Part shown: positions 8,613-19,957 of the stretch, in pieces
Layout: each line of letters opens with the position of its first letter
Numbering within the stretch: the stretch's first letter is position 1
Program-made: the position numbers and the translations under genes
DNA from: Leishmania infantum JPCM5
Lineage: Eukaryota > Euglenozoa > Kinetoplastea > Trypanosomatida > Trypanosomatidae
Assembly (NCBI RefSeq): GCF_000002875.2
Contig: NC_009403.2
Coordinates: 289,001-353,000, forward strand
Length of the DNA: 64,000 bases
Direction of reading: 5' to 3'
Notes under the pieces: model-generated
Told to the model about the DNA's origin: nothing
Database searches by the model: none
The model's input: only the letters and a program-made list of their open reading frames with translations

Positions 8613-11600
8613 AGGGAGAGGCGTTCGACTGGTGTAGGCGAGTGTGGGACGACACTCGCGACGCTGTGACACAAGAGCTGCTTTTGCGTTTCTGTATCCG
8701 TCCCGCGGTTAAGTGTATCTGAGTTGCCTGCTTGGCCGTCTGCGGTCTCTTCTTTTTCCTGTAGTCCTTTGGCACTCCGCCTTCCGCGTTGCTCCGAGCT
8801 GTTCTAGTAGAGAGCGTAAGTCCAGGGATGGAGAGGAGGGGGGTGGGATCGCCGACACGCCCACCTCACGGAACTGCCTCCGCTTTTTTTTTGTTTCGTC
8901 TTCTCCTCTCCCTCCTCCGTCGGGTTCACCCTAGTGAGTTGCCACTGCTTCTCGTACCTCTGCTCTTCTTCTGTTTCGGATTTTTGGTCACAGGTCCTGC
9001 CTTGTCCTCCGCGCCTTAGCTGATTTTATTTGTTTCTTCTCCCTACGGAATCTTGGCCTCACCCGAACCACCTTTACACAGGCGGCGGGCACGCGTCAGG
9101 TGCTTCGCTGGTGTGGCGCTGCTCCTCGCGCCGCACTTTGCTCCGCTGTCACCCCCACCCCCGTCTCTCCGACGAGTCGTCGCTGTGTGTTTCGTCCCTC
9201 TCGGAGAAGGCGTCAGTGAGCGAGAGGCTGAGAGGGGGAGGTGAGGTGCCTGTGTGTGTGTGTGTCTTCTTTCTGACGCTTCCGCACTGTTTTCTCACTC
9301 TGGATTCTTCGACTCGCCCATCCCCTCACGCGTGGATGCCTGTGTAGCCCGCTCTCAGGACAGCAGCAGCGTGAGATATGCGCGATGAACGACAGCCCCC
9401 CCCCGCATTTCGTGTTTGACGCCTCTCCTCCTCCCTCTATGTCTCTCCTTTCGCGTCCCTGTTCTTGACACATCTCTGTCGGTGTGCTGGCTGCGAGCGC
9501 CGGGGCATCGAGAGGCGGGAGTCAGGAGAAACGCCGCGTGCTCGTGTTCGAGTTGGCCCCTCTCGCTCCGTAGACGCAAAGGGACGCAGAAACAAAAAGA
9601 CGAAGGAGTTGCAAGAGGAGACGGGAAGCCGGCGGCTGAGAAGTGTCTGTGCGCTTGCGTGTGCAAGGAGAGAACGCGGTTGACGCGATTTTATTTTCCG
9701 TCTTTGCCCATTGCCGTGCACTCTACTTTTCAATTTGCACGCACGCACCCCCACCCCCACCCCTTGCGATATGTGGAGGCGGCAGAGAGTGACGGATGGT
9801 GGGCGTATGTGCGCATGTGCATGTAATGGGCCGCTCTCCGATTTGTGTTGTGCTGTTGTCGGCTTTGGCACCGGAAATGAATAAAAGGTACCAAAATCCT
9901 TTAAAGGAAGCAACACGAAAAAATAATAATAGCCAGGGATGACCCCGCTTCTGCTGCTGCCGCCGCCGCCCCCCCCCCCACTCCCTCCCGCCCTCCTCTA
10001 CGACGCCCTTTGCTTGCGTGGTTGCTGTGTTCTTTAGCGTCCTCTTGCTCTTTTTTTTTCTCTGCCTCCTCCGTCGCCTGTCGGCCGCCGCGCGTGCGTG
10101 CGTGTGTGTGTGCGTGCCTCCGCCGCTCGATTATTGTTGTGTCTCTTACGCCGTTCATGCTTTGAAACTTCCGCCTCCCCTCCTCCTCGCGCTCACCTCA
10201 CCGCTGTCTCTCTCTCTCTCTCCGCGCTCTTTTTTTTTCGGTTCACTCGAAGGAGATGGGAGAGCGGAGCCCGCAAGCGCGATGCTCGTTACGGTGCTAA
10301 CTATAAGGGCAGGGGGTGCGCTACTGGGCTCTCCCCTTGTTTGATGCGGACGTCCGTTGGTGGCATGTTTGTGTGGGCCGTTGTGTATATGCCCTTACGG
10401 CGCGCGCTGTTTCGCCAGGCTGTGCGTGTGTCTGTGTTTCTCTCCCTCCTCTTGTAATTTTGCTCTTACTTACGTGATTGTGTCTTGTCGGTGTACATTG
10501 GCGCCTCTCTCCTTCTTCACCGCCTCTTCCGTGTGTCTTCTCGCTCTCTTCTGCTTGGTTGTTATGGCTTCTCTTGTGCCTGCGTGTCTGTTGTCCATCT
10601 CGTGCCTCTCCCTCGCCTTTCTTGGGTGTGTTGTTTGGGCGCACACCCGTCTCACTGCCTCGATGCTTTATTTACACTTCTCCGTTTTTTTTTGTTTTCC
10701 GAACAACGACAACGTCAGGAAAGAGCGCACAAACGCGCAAGACACACCGACACGCGTACATACACAACAAGAGAGAAGCAGGGCCGAGCGTGTCCTCTTA
10801 TGTGTTGCTCTGACACACAAACTGCGCTTACCGTTTTCCTTTGTTCCCCCCCCCTCCCCTTCCCTCCCTCCCACCGTCCCACCAACACACAACACTCCGT
10901 CATCACCCGCACTTTTCTAGCCGTCTCTTGTCTGGCCTCTCACGATCACCTTTTATTTGTATTTTCCTTTCGTTGGTTTTTTTGAAGTAATCCCGCTCTT
11001 ACTCCCTCCGTCTCCCTCGCGTCGGGTGATTTCGATTCGTGTTTTCTTTCGTGTGCCGCATGCGTGCACATACACGCGCTTCGTATCTCTTTATACATGT
11101 CGGGTTGACGCTTTCCTTGTTTCTGGAGGTGGTGGGGTGGGGGAGGAGGGGGAGAGGGATGCTCTCGTTCCGTTTAAGTATCGCTGCTGTTATACCGGCT
11201 GTCGGGACACTCTATACGTTATTGTACCTTTTCATGGTTGTCGGGTTAGATTCTTGACTTTTCCTTCTTCCTTCGCGCTTTCGTGGCACGTATGCATGTA
11301 TGTATGTGTGAGTGTGTGGGGGAGGGGAGGGGTGGATACACGGCCTGGGCTGCCATTTTCCCTTGTTGTTGGTTTGGTTGTTGTTGTTTTTTCGTCGACG
11401 TTTTTCTTCTGCTGCTGTGCGCATCTCATCCTCCGCTGTTAGGTTCACTTTACCTCCCCACCACCTCCACCACCACCACCCGCTGGCTGGCGTTTTCGCT
11501 TCGCCCATCTCCCTTGTCCATCCCTTCCTTTGGTCTTTACCCGCGTTTCTTGTCTTTTCGTTCCCCTTCCCTTGGGCTTTGGCTTTAGGCACGCATTCTC

Positions 11601-11754
11601 ACACACGTACACACCCACATCCGCCCAATCCCTCCCCTCCACCCGTTCACCTCCTCCCGCTTTTACGCTACGTCAGAAACGTCGATTTTTTTGTTTTTTT
11701 TTTGTTCCTCCTTACGTCCTTTTTGTTGTTGTTGTCCTAATGCCATAGGGAGCG

Positions 11755-12228
11755 CACCTCAGTGCGTGGGGAGGAGGGGGTATCCACGGCCCAGTACCCA
11801 CACACACACACTCTCTCACACCTGCTTCCTCCTCATCCCTGCCAATGCCGAGGAACTTCTGGTGATGGTAGCGTCAAGTGCCTACGACGCAGCGGGGTCA
11901 GCGCGACTCCTCGCTGCCGACGTCGGCGGCCGTGGTGTGCATGGGGCTGCCTTGGTGCGACCTGCGACAGCGAGCACGTTTGCGCCATCCACATGCCCGG
12001 CAACGTGCCAGCGCAACTCGAACGTATCCCACCCGCCCACCCGACTCTCACTGCCCACCGGTGTGCAGCCTGCGAGGCGGGGGCGGGCGGAGTTGGAGAC
12101 AGCGGCCGCGCTCAGGTCACTGAGTCGGTGCATTGCCGTGACGCGTGTGTCTAGCGCTGCTTGGCAGCGTGCGATAGGGCCCGTGACAGGCCTACAGTAG
12201 AGCTGGCCTCGTCTTGTGCGGCGGAGAA
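11755..12228 (+). mobile_element. 474-bp dispersed repeat, copy 1 (SIDER-type retroposon candidate)
   Basis: This copy matches 28685-29158 at an offset of 16,930 bp with about four differences in 474 bp (at 11757, two at 11843-11844, one near 11946). The length and position in a 3' UTR or intergenic spacer fit Leishmania SIDER elements, short degenerate retroposons derived from ingi/L1Tc-type elements. The small open frames inside are conserved only because the DNA is. I did not recognise the diagnostic 79-bp 5' signature or a clear target-site duplication, so the repeat is certain and the SIDER label is an inference. Confidence 0.7.
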
Positions 12229-12831
12229 TGGGGAACTTGGAACGAAGAAGAGCAAAAACGTCGGTTTTCCGCTTCTGTGCCTTGGCAGTGATGTGTGCGT
12301 CCGTGTGTCCATCGTCCTCCGCTTGTGTGTCCGTGTGTTCTTTTTGGTTTCTCGATACCCCACTCCTCCCCCTTCTCTCTCTTTTGTTGGGTGGGCGGCA
12401 ATCACATCAATATCGCTGAAGTCCATACCCATTTCTTGAGGCGGAGGACCCCACCTCCGCCCCCTCCTCCTCCTCCTCGCTGCCGTTCGTGCATGCGTAC
12501 GCGGCCGACATCGCACGCTCTATTGTAACATCTGCCATGGCCAACCGCCACAGAACAGAAAAGTCCGACAAGGCGCATCCCCCCCCCACACACAAACCGC
12601 AGTCATCCGCGGCCCTGTCTCTCTCTATAAGGAAGGCGATCAAGGGAATTCGCCTTCATCGCGTACGCGTGTGTATGCGGGCTTCTCACTCATTTCTGCC
12701 GGGGCAGCCTCTCCCCTTGGAGAGCTCGTGACCGCATTCCTCGTTGTTTTTGCGCCAACGACGCCAAGGTGTCTGTGGGTGTTCCACCAGTCACCGACGG
12801 AGCACGAATGTAGAACACAAGGCGTCTCACA

Positions 12832-12853
12832 GAAGGTGGTTTATACCACCTTC
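12832..12853 (+). other. Perfect 9-bp hairpin with TTAT loop
   Basis: GAAGGTGGT at 12832-12840 is followed by TTAT and by its exact reverse complement at 12845-12853. It lies in the kinesin 1-2 spacer, so in RNA it could form a small stem-loop in a UTR. Function is unknown. Confidence 0.5.
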
Positions 12854-14349
12854 AGCATCACGGGCGTCTCATGCTCTCCCTCCCCCTCCCCTTCCTTGCC
12901 TTCAGGCAAAGATGACATCACCCACGGGCAAATGCCTGATCTGTTCCATCCACTCTTCCGGTTGCCTTCACACCCCCACCTCGCCCCTCCTGGCTGACCT
13001 CACCAACGCCTCCGATTTTTTTGTATGTATTGTTCTTCCTCTCTATCCTTGTCTCTACGGCCCATCACCGTGGCGGTGACTTCACGTACACACACACGCG
13101 TAAACGCGTACACCCGCGCGCGCGCAACTGTACAGCAACGAAAACGGAGCGCATCGTCCAGCAAGAACGGAAAGGGAACGTTTTGAAAAACAGCTGTTTA
13201 GAAGGTGTCCGGTTCATAGAAGGATACACGCGAGGAGCTGCAGCATACACAGGCATACAGACACACGCGCTTGATCAAATTCCTGCCCTGCGGTTCTTTT
13301 TCGTTTGCGTTTCTGTACGTGTGGCCACACGTACTCGGCCTCCCTCTCTCTTCCTCTGTGTCGGTGTGGGTGTTCTGGGTGTGCTTCTCTGTCACTAAAG
13401 GACTCTTAGTGCGGGGCTGTGTCTGGGACGGCTTCCTCTGTAGCGGCTTTCAGTGGACTAGTGACCTCCTCCCCCTCCACCATCTTTTTTTTTGGCGTTG
13501 TTGTATTCGCTTGCTCGTGTCGTGACGGATCACTCGCTGCTGGCGTCTCCATTGTGGACTTTCGTTTCCTTCCTTTCAAACACCTCTATGACTTTTTGGT
13601 GTGGCCCTTGTCACCGTTTTTTTCTTTCTTCGTGGTTTGTTGTCGTGCGCACGCGCTGTGTGAGCGTCTCTCTGTCTCTCCCTCTCTCTCTCTTCACATA
13701 TAAGCATACCTACATACACACAGCCGTATAATAGCTATCTATATCTATCCTTACCTCATCAGGTATCAGTCAGCCGCGGTAGAAGCAGATCACCTCCTCG
13801 GTGCTCTGCGTGTCTCTCTTCTTGTTCTTTGATCCCGCCGCGGTTTCCACTCTTTTCGCCGTCGGGCCTTTTTTTTTTGAGATTTCATTCGTGTCCAGCG
13901 TCGCACGCGGCGGCCTCTCTCCCTCTCCCACCCCCTCCTCGCCGTCTCACACTACCGATCTTTCTCGTAGAACGTCGGGTGTGCCGTCCCTTGTGGGCAC
14001 GCCTTTTCTGTTTTTGACCAAAGAGACACCCACGTGTCCACCAACGAACCCCTCTGCGCACAGAACGCCTGATCGCTGTCGTCGGCCTCTTTCACTTTTC
14101 CGTTGCTCCCCCCCGGCTGTCACCATAAGGGCACACATACGTGCACGCGCATATGTGCATGTGTGTGTATGCGTGTGGTCACGTTCGCCTCTCCGTGAAA
14201 TCAGGCTTCGTTTCCACTTGCTTTTAGCTAGAACATCGAGGCTATCAGAGCCGCTACCCACATATACATCCATCACCACAGTCCCCAAGGAAGTCACATC
14301 TATAGAGCGTAGCCTTAGACCCCCTTCCTTCCTTTTCGCGAAGAAAAAA

Positions 14350-17300
14350 ATGCTTGCGCCCACTTCTGCTCGTAGCACGTCGCGGCGCGCCAGCTTCGCT
14401 GAGCCGCTGTCGGGCCGCCGCACGAGCTCGTCGGCGCGCAGTGCCCGCCCCATCCTGGTCTCGGTCCCCCGCAGCCAACGGAGTGATTCGATTAGTGCCA
14501 CGCCAACGCGCTACCGCAGCGAGGCGTCGATCAGTGCCCGCCAGATGCGCAGTGAGTTTTATGAGTCCCCTGCAGCCACGAAGGCAAACGCCATGAAGGT
14601 GTACATCCGTGTCCGCCCCTTCAGTGAGCGTGAAATCGCACAAAAGGTGGCGCCGCACAGCACCGTGCGCATCGACGCCGAGAACCCGAGCGTTATCACA
14701 ATCCTCGAGCCGGCGCGCGCTTTTCGCCCACTGTCCACCCACATCTTCAACCGCTGCTTCTGGTCCGTCTTTGAGAACGCTAAGGACGGCACGGAGAGCG
14801 ATCAGTCGGACATACGCAACGGCGTCGACACCTTCCTCAACGGTGGCATGAACTCCGCTCGCCGCTCTCGCGCGCAGTCGCTGGTAACGGGGCAGCCGGT
14901 GGTGAATTCCGTCCGACGCGGCACCGGCGCAGGGCTGGAGCCCGAAGGAATGGAAACCGTTGGCGAGGCCGCGGCCTACGACGGCGCCGGCTCCGCGCCA
15001 GTGATGGTTGACGCCAATGTGAGCCACCCTCCGTACGCGGGGCAGGACCAAGTGTACATGCACGTCGGCAAGCCCATCGTGGGCAACACCCTCGACGGAT
15101 ACAACGGGTGCGTGTTCGCCTACGGGCAGACGGGCAGCGGCAAGACCTTCACGATGCTCGGCTACGCGCCGAGCACGAGCGACATCCGCGCTCGCAAAGG
15201 GTCCGTCCCCTGCGGGGCCAGCAGCATGGAGAACAGCACTCCTCTTGACAGCGCTGTGGAGCCGTTTGAGAGCGATGACGGCGACGACGTGGTGGACAAG
15301 ACGGGGCTGGATCCGAACGAGCTGCAAGGCATCATCCCGCGCGCGTGCACGGACCTGTTCGATGGTCTCCGTGCGAAGCGCGCCAAGGACTCCGACTTCA
15401 CGTACCGCGTGGAGGTGTCTTACTACGAGATCTACAACGAGAAGGTGTTCGATCTCATCCGGCCGCAGCGCAACACGGACCTGAGGATACGTAACTCGCC
15501 CAACTCCGGTCCATTTATCGAAGGCCTGACGTGGAAGATGGTGTCCAAGGAGGAAGACGTCGCCCGCGTGATTCGCAAGGGCATGCAGGAGCGCCACACG
15601 GCTGCGACCAAGTTCAACGACCGCAGCAGCCGCAGCCACGCCATCCTCACCTTCAACATTGTGCAGCTGTCGATGGACGACTCCGACAACGCGTTCCAGA
15701 TGCGCAGCAAGCTGAACCTGGTGGACCTTGCTGGGTCGGAGCGCACTGGTGCGGCCGGAGCCGAGGGCAATGAGTTCCACGACGGTGTGAAGATCAACCA
15801 GTCGCTGACGGTGCTGGGGCGCGTGATCGACCGTCTGGCGGACCTCTCGCAGAACAAGGGAGGGGGCTTCAGCATTCCGTACCGCGATTCGAACCTGACA
15901 TGGGTGCTGAGCGACTCGATCGGCGGCAACAGCCAGACCTCGATGATTGCCACCGTCTCGCCACACTCTATCAACTACGAGGAGATGCGGCAGACAATCC
16001 GATATGCGTCACGCGCAAAGAACATCATCAACTGGGTAAAGAAGAACGAGGACCCGCAGGTGGTGCTTATCCGCGAGCTGCGCGAGCAGGTGGTGGACCT
16101 GGAGCAGCGCCTAAAGGAGGCGGGTGGCAGCAACTACACGAACGAGTACGTGCAAGGACTGGAGAGGAGATTGCACCAATTGGAGAAGAAGTGTGCTGAT
16201 CAGGAACGCATCATAGCAGGTCTGCGGGCGCAGCTGGAGTTTGCCGGTATTGTGGACCCGACCGTCGCTGAGGGATATCTGGACCCGGCGACCCGCGCCA
16301 AGGAGGATCAGCAGAGGACGAAAGCGGAGGAGAATATGCGCAAGCAGCTCGACAAGGCGCAGATAACCATTGCCGAATTGAGGGCTGAGCTGGAGCACCG
16401 CGGTGTGACGATCGAGCCGGAGTCCCTGAAGGCGATGAAGGAAAAGCTACAGAGGCAGGATGCGCAACTGCTTGCCCTCACCACCGAGGTCTCCCTGCAC
16501 CGCCGTTTGAGGTCTCACTTTGAGAATATAGACACGGTTATGGAGCTTGTCAAGGGCAAGGAAACGCTGCTCCTGTGCGCCTGCAACGGCATTCTCACCG
16601 CCAACAGCGAGGCGGCTGCCATTCTGCAGAAGATGCTAAGTGAGCGCGAGGACGACTTGCGCGACACGAAGCGGCTCCACGAGGAGGAACTGGCGACGCA
16701 GGCGGAGCGATTCTGTGAGCGGCTGAAGGAAGCCCTGGACGAGGGCGCAGTGCAGCAGCAGCAACTTCTTGACCGCCACCGTGACGCCGTCGCGCAGCTG
16801 GAGGGGCGCCTGCAACGCAGCCACGAGATCAATGAAATGGAGCGCAAGCGCAACGATAAGGAGAAGGAGGAGTTGCGGCAGCGAGTGCAGCTCGCGCAGG
16901 AGCGAATGCGCAACGAGTATCAGCAGGAGATCGAGCGGCTGCGCGCCCGAGTGGAGGGTGACATCGGGGACCGCCACAAGTCCGGAGACGCGGTGCGCCA
17001 GCTTCAGGAGATGCACGAGCGCGAGATGGAGCGCCTGAGGGACGAGCTGAATCTCCTGAAGCGCAGCAAGGATAGCGACTGTGCTCGTCTGCATAATCAG
17101 CTGGAGAACGAGCGGCTGCGCCGCGAGTCGGACCTTATGGAGAAAGACCGCCAGATGAGACTGCTGCGCAACGAGGCCGATGACGCGAAGCGAACGATAG
17201 AGAAGCTGAACGACGAGAAGAACAATATGGAAAAGGAGTACCAGGGTCAGATCCGCGAGTTGATGTTGCAGCAGGAGCAGCTCCTGAACGTGAGCAACGC

Positions 17301-17649
17301 TGTTCTCTCTGGCTGGGAAAACAAGTCATCGGCGCTGGAGGCGGATCTGCACAAGATGCGCGCGCTTGTGTACGACAAGGACTACATGAACTTCCGGCAA
17401 AACATCCGAGGCCTGGCCTTCATGGAGCGCGTCAACTTTGATGAAAAGCTGAAGGAGCTGGACGAGAAGGAGCGGCTGCAGGAGGCACGCATTCGCCAGA
17501 TTATCTCCAAGGCACGCCGCGCGTATGATGAGCAGAACCGTAGCCTGAAGCGGTTCGAGCAGGACATCAAGGACCGGATCGGCCGTGCCAGGGTGGGCGA
17601 TGGTAGCAGTGACACCTCGCTGCGACCAGAAGACCTCCCCTCCCCATGA
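14350..17649 (+). CDS. Kinesin 2 of tandem set (kinesin-3-like)
   Basis: This is a microtubule motor of 1,099 residues from the first in-frame ATG (14350). The frame is open upstream to 13801, but that stretch is pyrimidine-rich leader without an ATG. The motor spans about residues 82-551: IRVRPFSE, P-loop GQTGSGKT at 259-266, NDRSSRSH and DLAGSE. Unlike kinesin 1 it ends canonically with RYASRAK, then NEDPQV and IRELREQV, typical of kinesin-3 neck regions. The tail is nearly continuous coiled coil to about residue 1,080, rich in Glu, Arg and Gln, with little sequence match to the kinesin 1 tail except a 45-bp island just after the motor (16108-16152). Cargo is unknown. Confidence 0.9.
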   Translation: MLAPTSARSTSRRASFAEPLSGRRTSSSARSARPILVSVPRSQRSDSISATPTRYRSEASISARQMRSEFYESPAATKANAMKVYIRVRPFSEREIAQKVAPHSTVRIDAENPSVITILEPARAFRPLSTHIFNRCFWSVFENAKDGTESDQSDIRNGVDTFLNGGMNSARRSRAQSLVTGQPVVNSVRRGTGAGLEPEGMETVGEAAAYDGAGSAPVMVDANVSHPPYAGQDQVYMHVGKPIVGNTLDGYNGCVFAYGQTGSGKTFTMLGYAPSTSDIRARKGSVPCGASSMENSTPLDSAVEPFESDDGDDVVDKTGLDPNELQGIIPRACTDLFDGLRAKRAKDSDFTYRVEVSYYEIYNEKVFDLIRPQRNTDLRIRNSPNSGPFIEGLTWKMVSKEEDVARVIRKGMQERHTAATKFNDRSSRSHAILTFNIVQLSMDDSDNAFQMRSKLNLVDLAGSERTGAAGAEGNEFHDGVKINQSLTVLGRVIDRLADLSQNKGGGFSIPYRDSNLTWVLSDSIGGNSQTSMIATVSPHSINYEEMRQTIRYASRAKNIINWVKKNEDPQVVLIRELREQVVDLEQRLKEAGGSNYTNEYVQGLERRLHQLEKKCADQERIIAGLRAQLEFAGIVDPTVAEGYLDPATRAKEDQQRTKAEENMRKQLDKAQITIAELRAELEHRGVTIEPESLKAMKEKLQRQDAQLLALTTEVSLHRRLRSHFENIDTVMELVKGKETLLLCACNGILTANSEAAAILQKMLSEREDDLRDTKRLHEEELATQAERFCERLKEALDEGAVQQQQLLDRHRDAVAQLEGRLQRSHEINEMERKRNDKEKEELRQRVQLAQERMRNEYQQEIERLRARVEGDIGDRHKSGDAVRQLQEMHEREMERLRDELNLLKRSKDSDCARLHNQLENERLRRESDLMEKDRQMRLLRNEADDAKRTIEKLNDEKNNMEKEYQGQIRELMLQQEQLLNVSNAVLSGWENKSSALEADLHKMRALVYDKDYMNFRQNIRGLAFMERVNFDEKLKELDEKERLQEARIRQIISKARRAYDEQNRSLKRFEQDIKDRIGRARVGDGSSDTSLRPEDLPSP
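14971..15999 (+). repeat. Kinesin identity block C, copy 2 (1,029 bp)
   Basis: This is the partner of 5826-6854. Together with block A (14587-14678) and block B (14845-14925), it makes the motor a mosaic of identical and diverged segments, the pattern expected of gene conversion. Confidence 0.85.
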
Positions 17650-18239
17650 CCCAATTGACCCATCGGCTCATTATCCGTCTTGTAGGTTTTCGGCTTCTTG
17701 CGACGGTCTTGCCTGCCCCTCCGCCGTCCCATCGACGCCACACCCCTCTCTTCGCCTTCGTTCGCTCTTTTCCTTTTTTTTTGTTTGCTTTTGCCACGTC
17801 TCTCTCCGGTGAGTGGGATGCCCCTGCTAGTGTCTTTTCGGACTGCGTCGGTTAGCCGTCCCGCCCCCCACACCCAAAATACCAGCCTCGCCCCCTCCCT
17901 CCCCCTCTCCTGTATGTGTCTCCCTTTTCTCGACCTCCGCTTGCACCTCGTTGCACTCGCCGACCCCCCACCCCACCCCACCCACACATCGCAATTCTTT
18001 TTTATTTCGTTTCCCCTTTACCCTCCACGTCGCTTTTCTCTTGTTCGTCATTGTCTCTCTCTCTCTGGTGGCGGTGACCGGCCGTGTATTGTCGTCCGCC
18101 TCGCACGTCGGTGCTGTTGTTGTTTTCTTTGCTTCTGCGTATCGCCCTTTTCTTTCTCGTTTCGTGGCTTCCGTGAGCCGGCGGGTGACACGTCAGGGAC
18201 AAGATTTAGTGCAGATGGTGCGCTGTCCACCGCATCGCT

Positions 18240-19400
18240 AGCATTGTGGCATCCCCTGCCCCCTCCCCACCCCGACTCCTACCAGAGCCTCCACCGCCCG
18301 CCAGTCTTTCCCATGAGGGCGTCTGACCCGGAGCTGTGCCTGGTATGCTACGCGAGATTCCCGAGCTGCTTGAGCCTCACAGCACCTCTCCTTTCACGCA
18401 TGGACCTGATTACGCACACCTCAGTTCTCGCTGCAGGGGGGGGGGCTTCCCCCGTCAGGTGTCTATGGCTGCCTCCCCCCCCCTGCGCCCTTTCAGAAAG
18501 ACAAGCTGTTAGCTCGCGGTGCGCAGGCGCATGTTTAGCCATGACCCCCTTCGGCTTGGCACACCCATGCCTGCCAGAGGCGTGCGGGTTCAGGGGAATG
18601 CAGAGTGACTCTGCTGCCGTGAACTCGTGGCAGCGTCCCAAATGTCGTGGCACGTGTGGGCAAGGCACCCACACAAGCACTCCCCCACGACATCGCCAGA
18701 AATGGCAAATGAAAAGAGCGAGCTCCCCACCCCACCCCAGACAGCAACGCTGTCCTGAAGCAGGCCCGAGGACCCACAAGTGCGAGCGCTGTGTGCACGC
18801 GCTTCCAGCCACCGCTGGCGTGGTGTGCCGCATCCACGCAGGGCGGCACGCGGAGGTCCGCAGAGCAACGGTGAGGCGCGGAGAATGCGTTAGAGGATCC
18901 AGACGAATCAACTGCCCCATGCAGGGCACGCGTGCGAAACATGTGCGGCATCTCCCACCTCCGACCGTGCGGGCTGACGCGGCGCCGATGCGGGAAGCAC
19001 GACGAGAGCACTCTGAACTCGCGCCATCGAGTCTTCCAGACTGGAGTGTGGAGAGTCACTGCACGATCTTGTGGAATGCCGCGGCTTGAGGCGACGGAGA
19101 TTGCGCAACACGACACACACACACACACACAGGTCGGGTGTAGAGGGTCTCAGCGGGCCCTGGCCTGCAGCTGGCCAACGTCCTGCTTGAGGTCATCCGG
19201 CATGCAGGTGGGCCAGCCCCCCTCCCCCCACCCCCTATTACCCGCACGGTAGACGCCACTGCTTCCGCCCTCGAGTAAGGACCGGGACGCAGACCTGGGG
19301 GGGGCGGTGCAGCGGAGGCGGGTGAGCAGCGGCTGCATCTGCGTCTGTGTTGCTGGCATGTGTTCGTGGGCGGGATCGGGGCATACACGTTCTAGCAGCA
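18240..19400 (-). mobile_element. SIDER2-like retroposon remnant (candidate)
   Basis: This is a compositionally distinct, G+C-rich, non-pyrimidine-biased segment within a 3' UTR or spacer. On the minus strand it keeps a spurious open frame (18348-18929) of a kind I recall from repeated, misannotated Leishmania 'hypothetical proteins' that overlie SIDER2 elements. A CA run (19117-19132) sits inside. Boundaries are approximate and the element may be two adjacent copies. The assignment rests on memory of such sequences and on context, not on an in-window second copy. Confidence 0.4.
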
Positions 19401-19922
19401 ACAGGAAAGCGCCAAACAAAAAGGAAGAAAGGGGCCTTCTCTTTGAAGGGCGCCGCTTTCTCGTGCTGTGATGTGCAGTGGTGTGCGAGTACGTGTTCTC
19501 CATCTGGGTGTGCCCTCATGCAGTGCGTAGGGAGCAGCACTGCCTCCCATCCATTTCTTTTTTCCCTCCAGGTTTTACAACGCGGGTGCAGGTGAGCGTG
19601 ACTTCTTGATGCATATGTGCTCTGAATTTCGCCTGTTGTTGTTTTTTTTTCGTCATGTTTGACCTTCCACTCTGTTGGTGCTCTTGTCGCCCTCCTCCCC
19701 CTTTCTCTTCCTGTGGTCATCCCTTTTCCCGTGCCCTCTCTCTCTGCCTTGTACGATGCAGCCTCATCGCCATTCTCTCCTTATTCGCACCACCTTCTTT
19801 TCACGCAACGGCGTGGGCGACCGCAAGACAACGGTACAGAAGCGAAAAAGCGTCCGTGCCGTTGCTGCGCTGCTGCTGCTGCTGCCGGGGACCTTATTTG
19901 GCTCACATTTCTCGGATGCTCG

Positions 19923-19923
<1 letters not shown>

Positions 19924-19956
<33 letters not shown>
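19924..19956 (+). repeat. (TG)n microsatellite
   Basis: An uninterrupted TG run of 33 bases in the kinesin 2-3 spacer. Confidence 0.95.

Positions 19957-19957
<1 letters not shown>

Larger units (their letters stand above)
8613..14349. other. Long spacer kinesin 1-kinesin 2
   Basis: This is the longest gene-free stretch in the window (5.7 kb). It is largely pyrimidine-rich and carries C runs, GT runs and a 474-bp dispersed repeat (annotated). A short perfect hairpin lies at 12832-12853. The longer open frames on + are phenylalanine/serine/leucine-rich translations of simple sequence and carry no recognisable domain. The frame of kinesin 2 is open back to 13801 but has no ATG before 14350. 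Confidence 0.55.

Noticed and set aside
11691..12200. Open frames within the 474-bp repeat (also at 28603-29130)
   Set aside because: Frames are preserved in both copies only because the DNA is nearly identical. Several overlapping frames on both strands are equally open, and no protein features are seen.
13801..14349. N-terminal extension of kinesin 2
   Set aside because: Open but begins with GTG, contains no ATG and is pyrimidine-rich leader; the first ATG is 14350.
14254..15966. 570-codon minus-strand frame, and its twin at 5343-6821
   Set aside because: Antisense shadow of the G+C-rich kinesin motor. Its His/Arg/Val-rich translation has no domain, and it persists in both copies only because the sense DNA is identical.
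18348..18929. 193-codon minus-strand frame
   Set aside because: Best explained as a spurious frame over a repeated retroposon remnant, and the only supported genes in the window are on +.
17698..19089. 463-codon + frame after kinesin 2
   Set aside because: The translation is Pro/Ser/Leu/Phe-rich, crosses simple repeats and the SIDER-like segment, and shows no domain.
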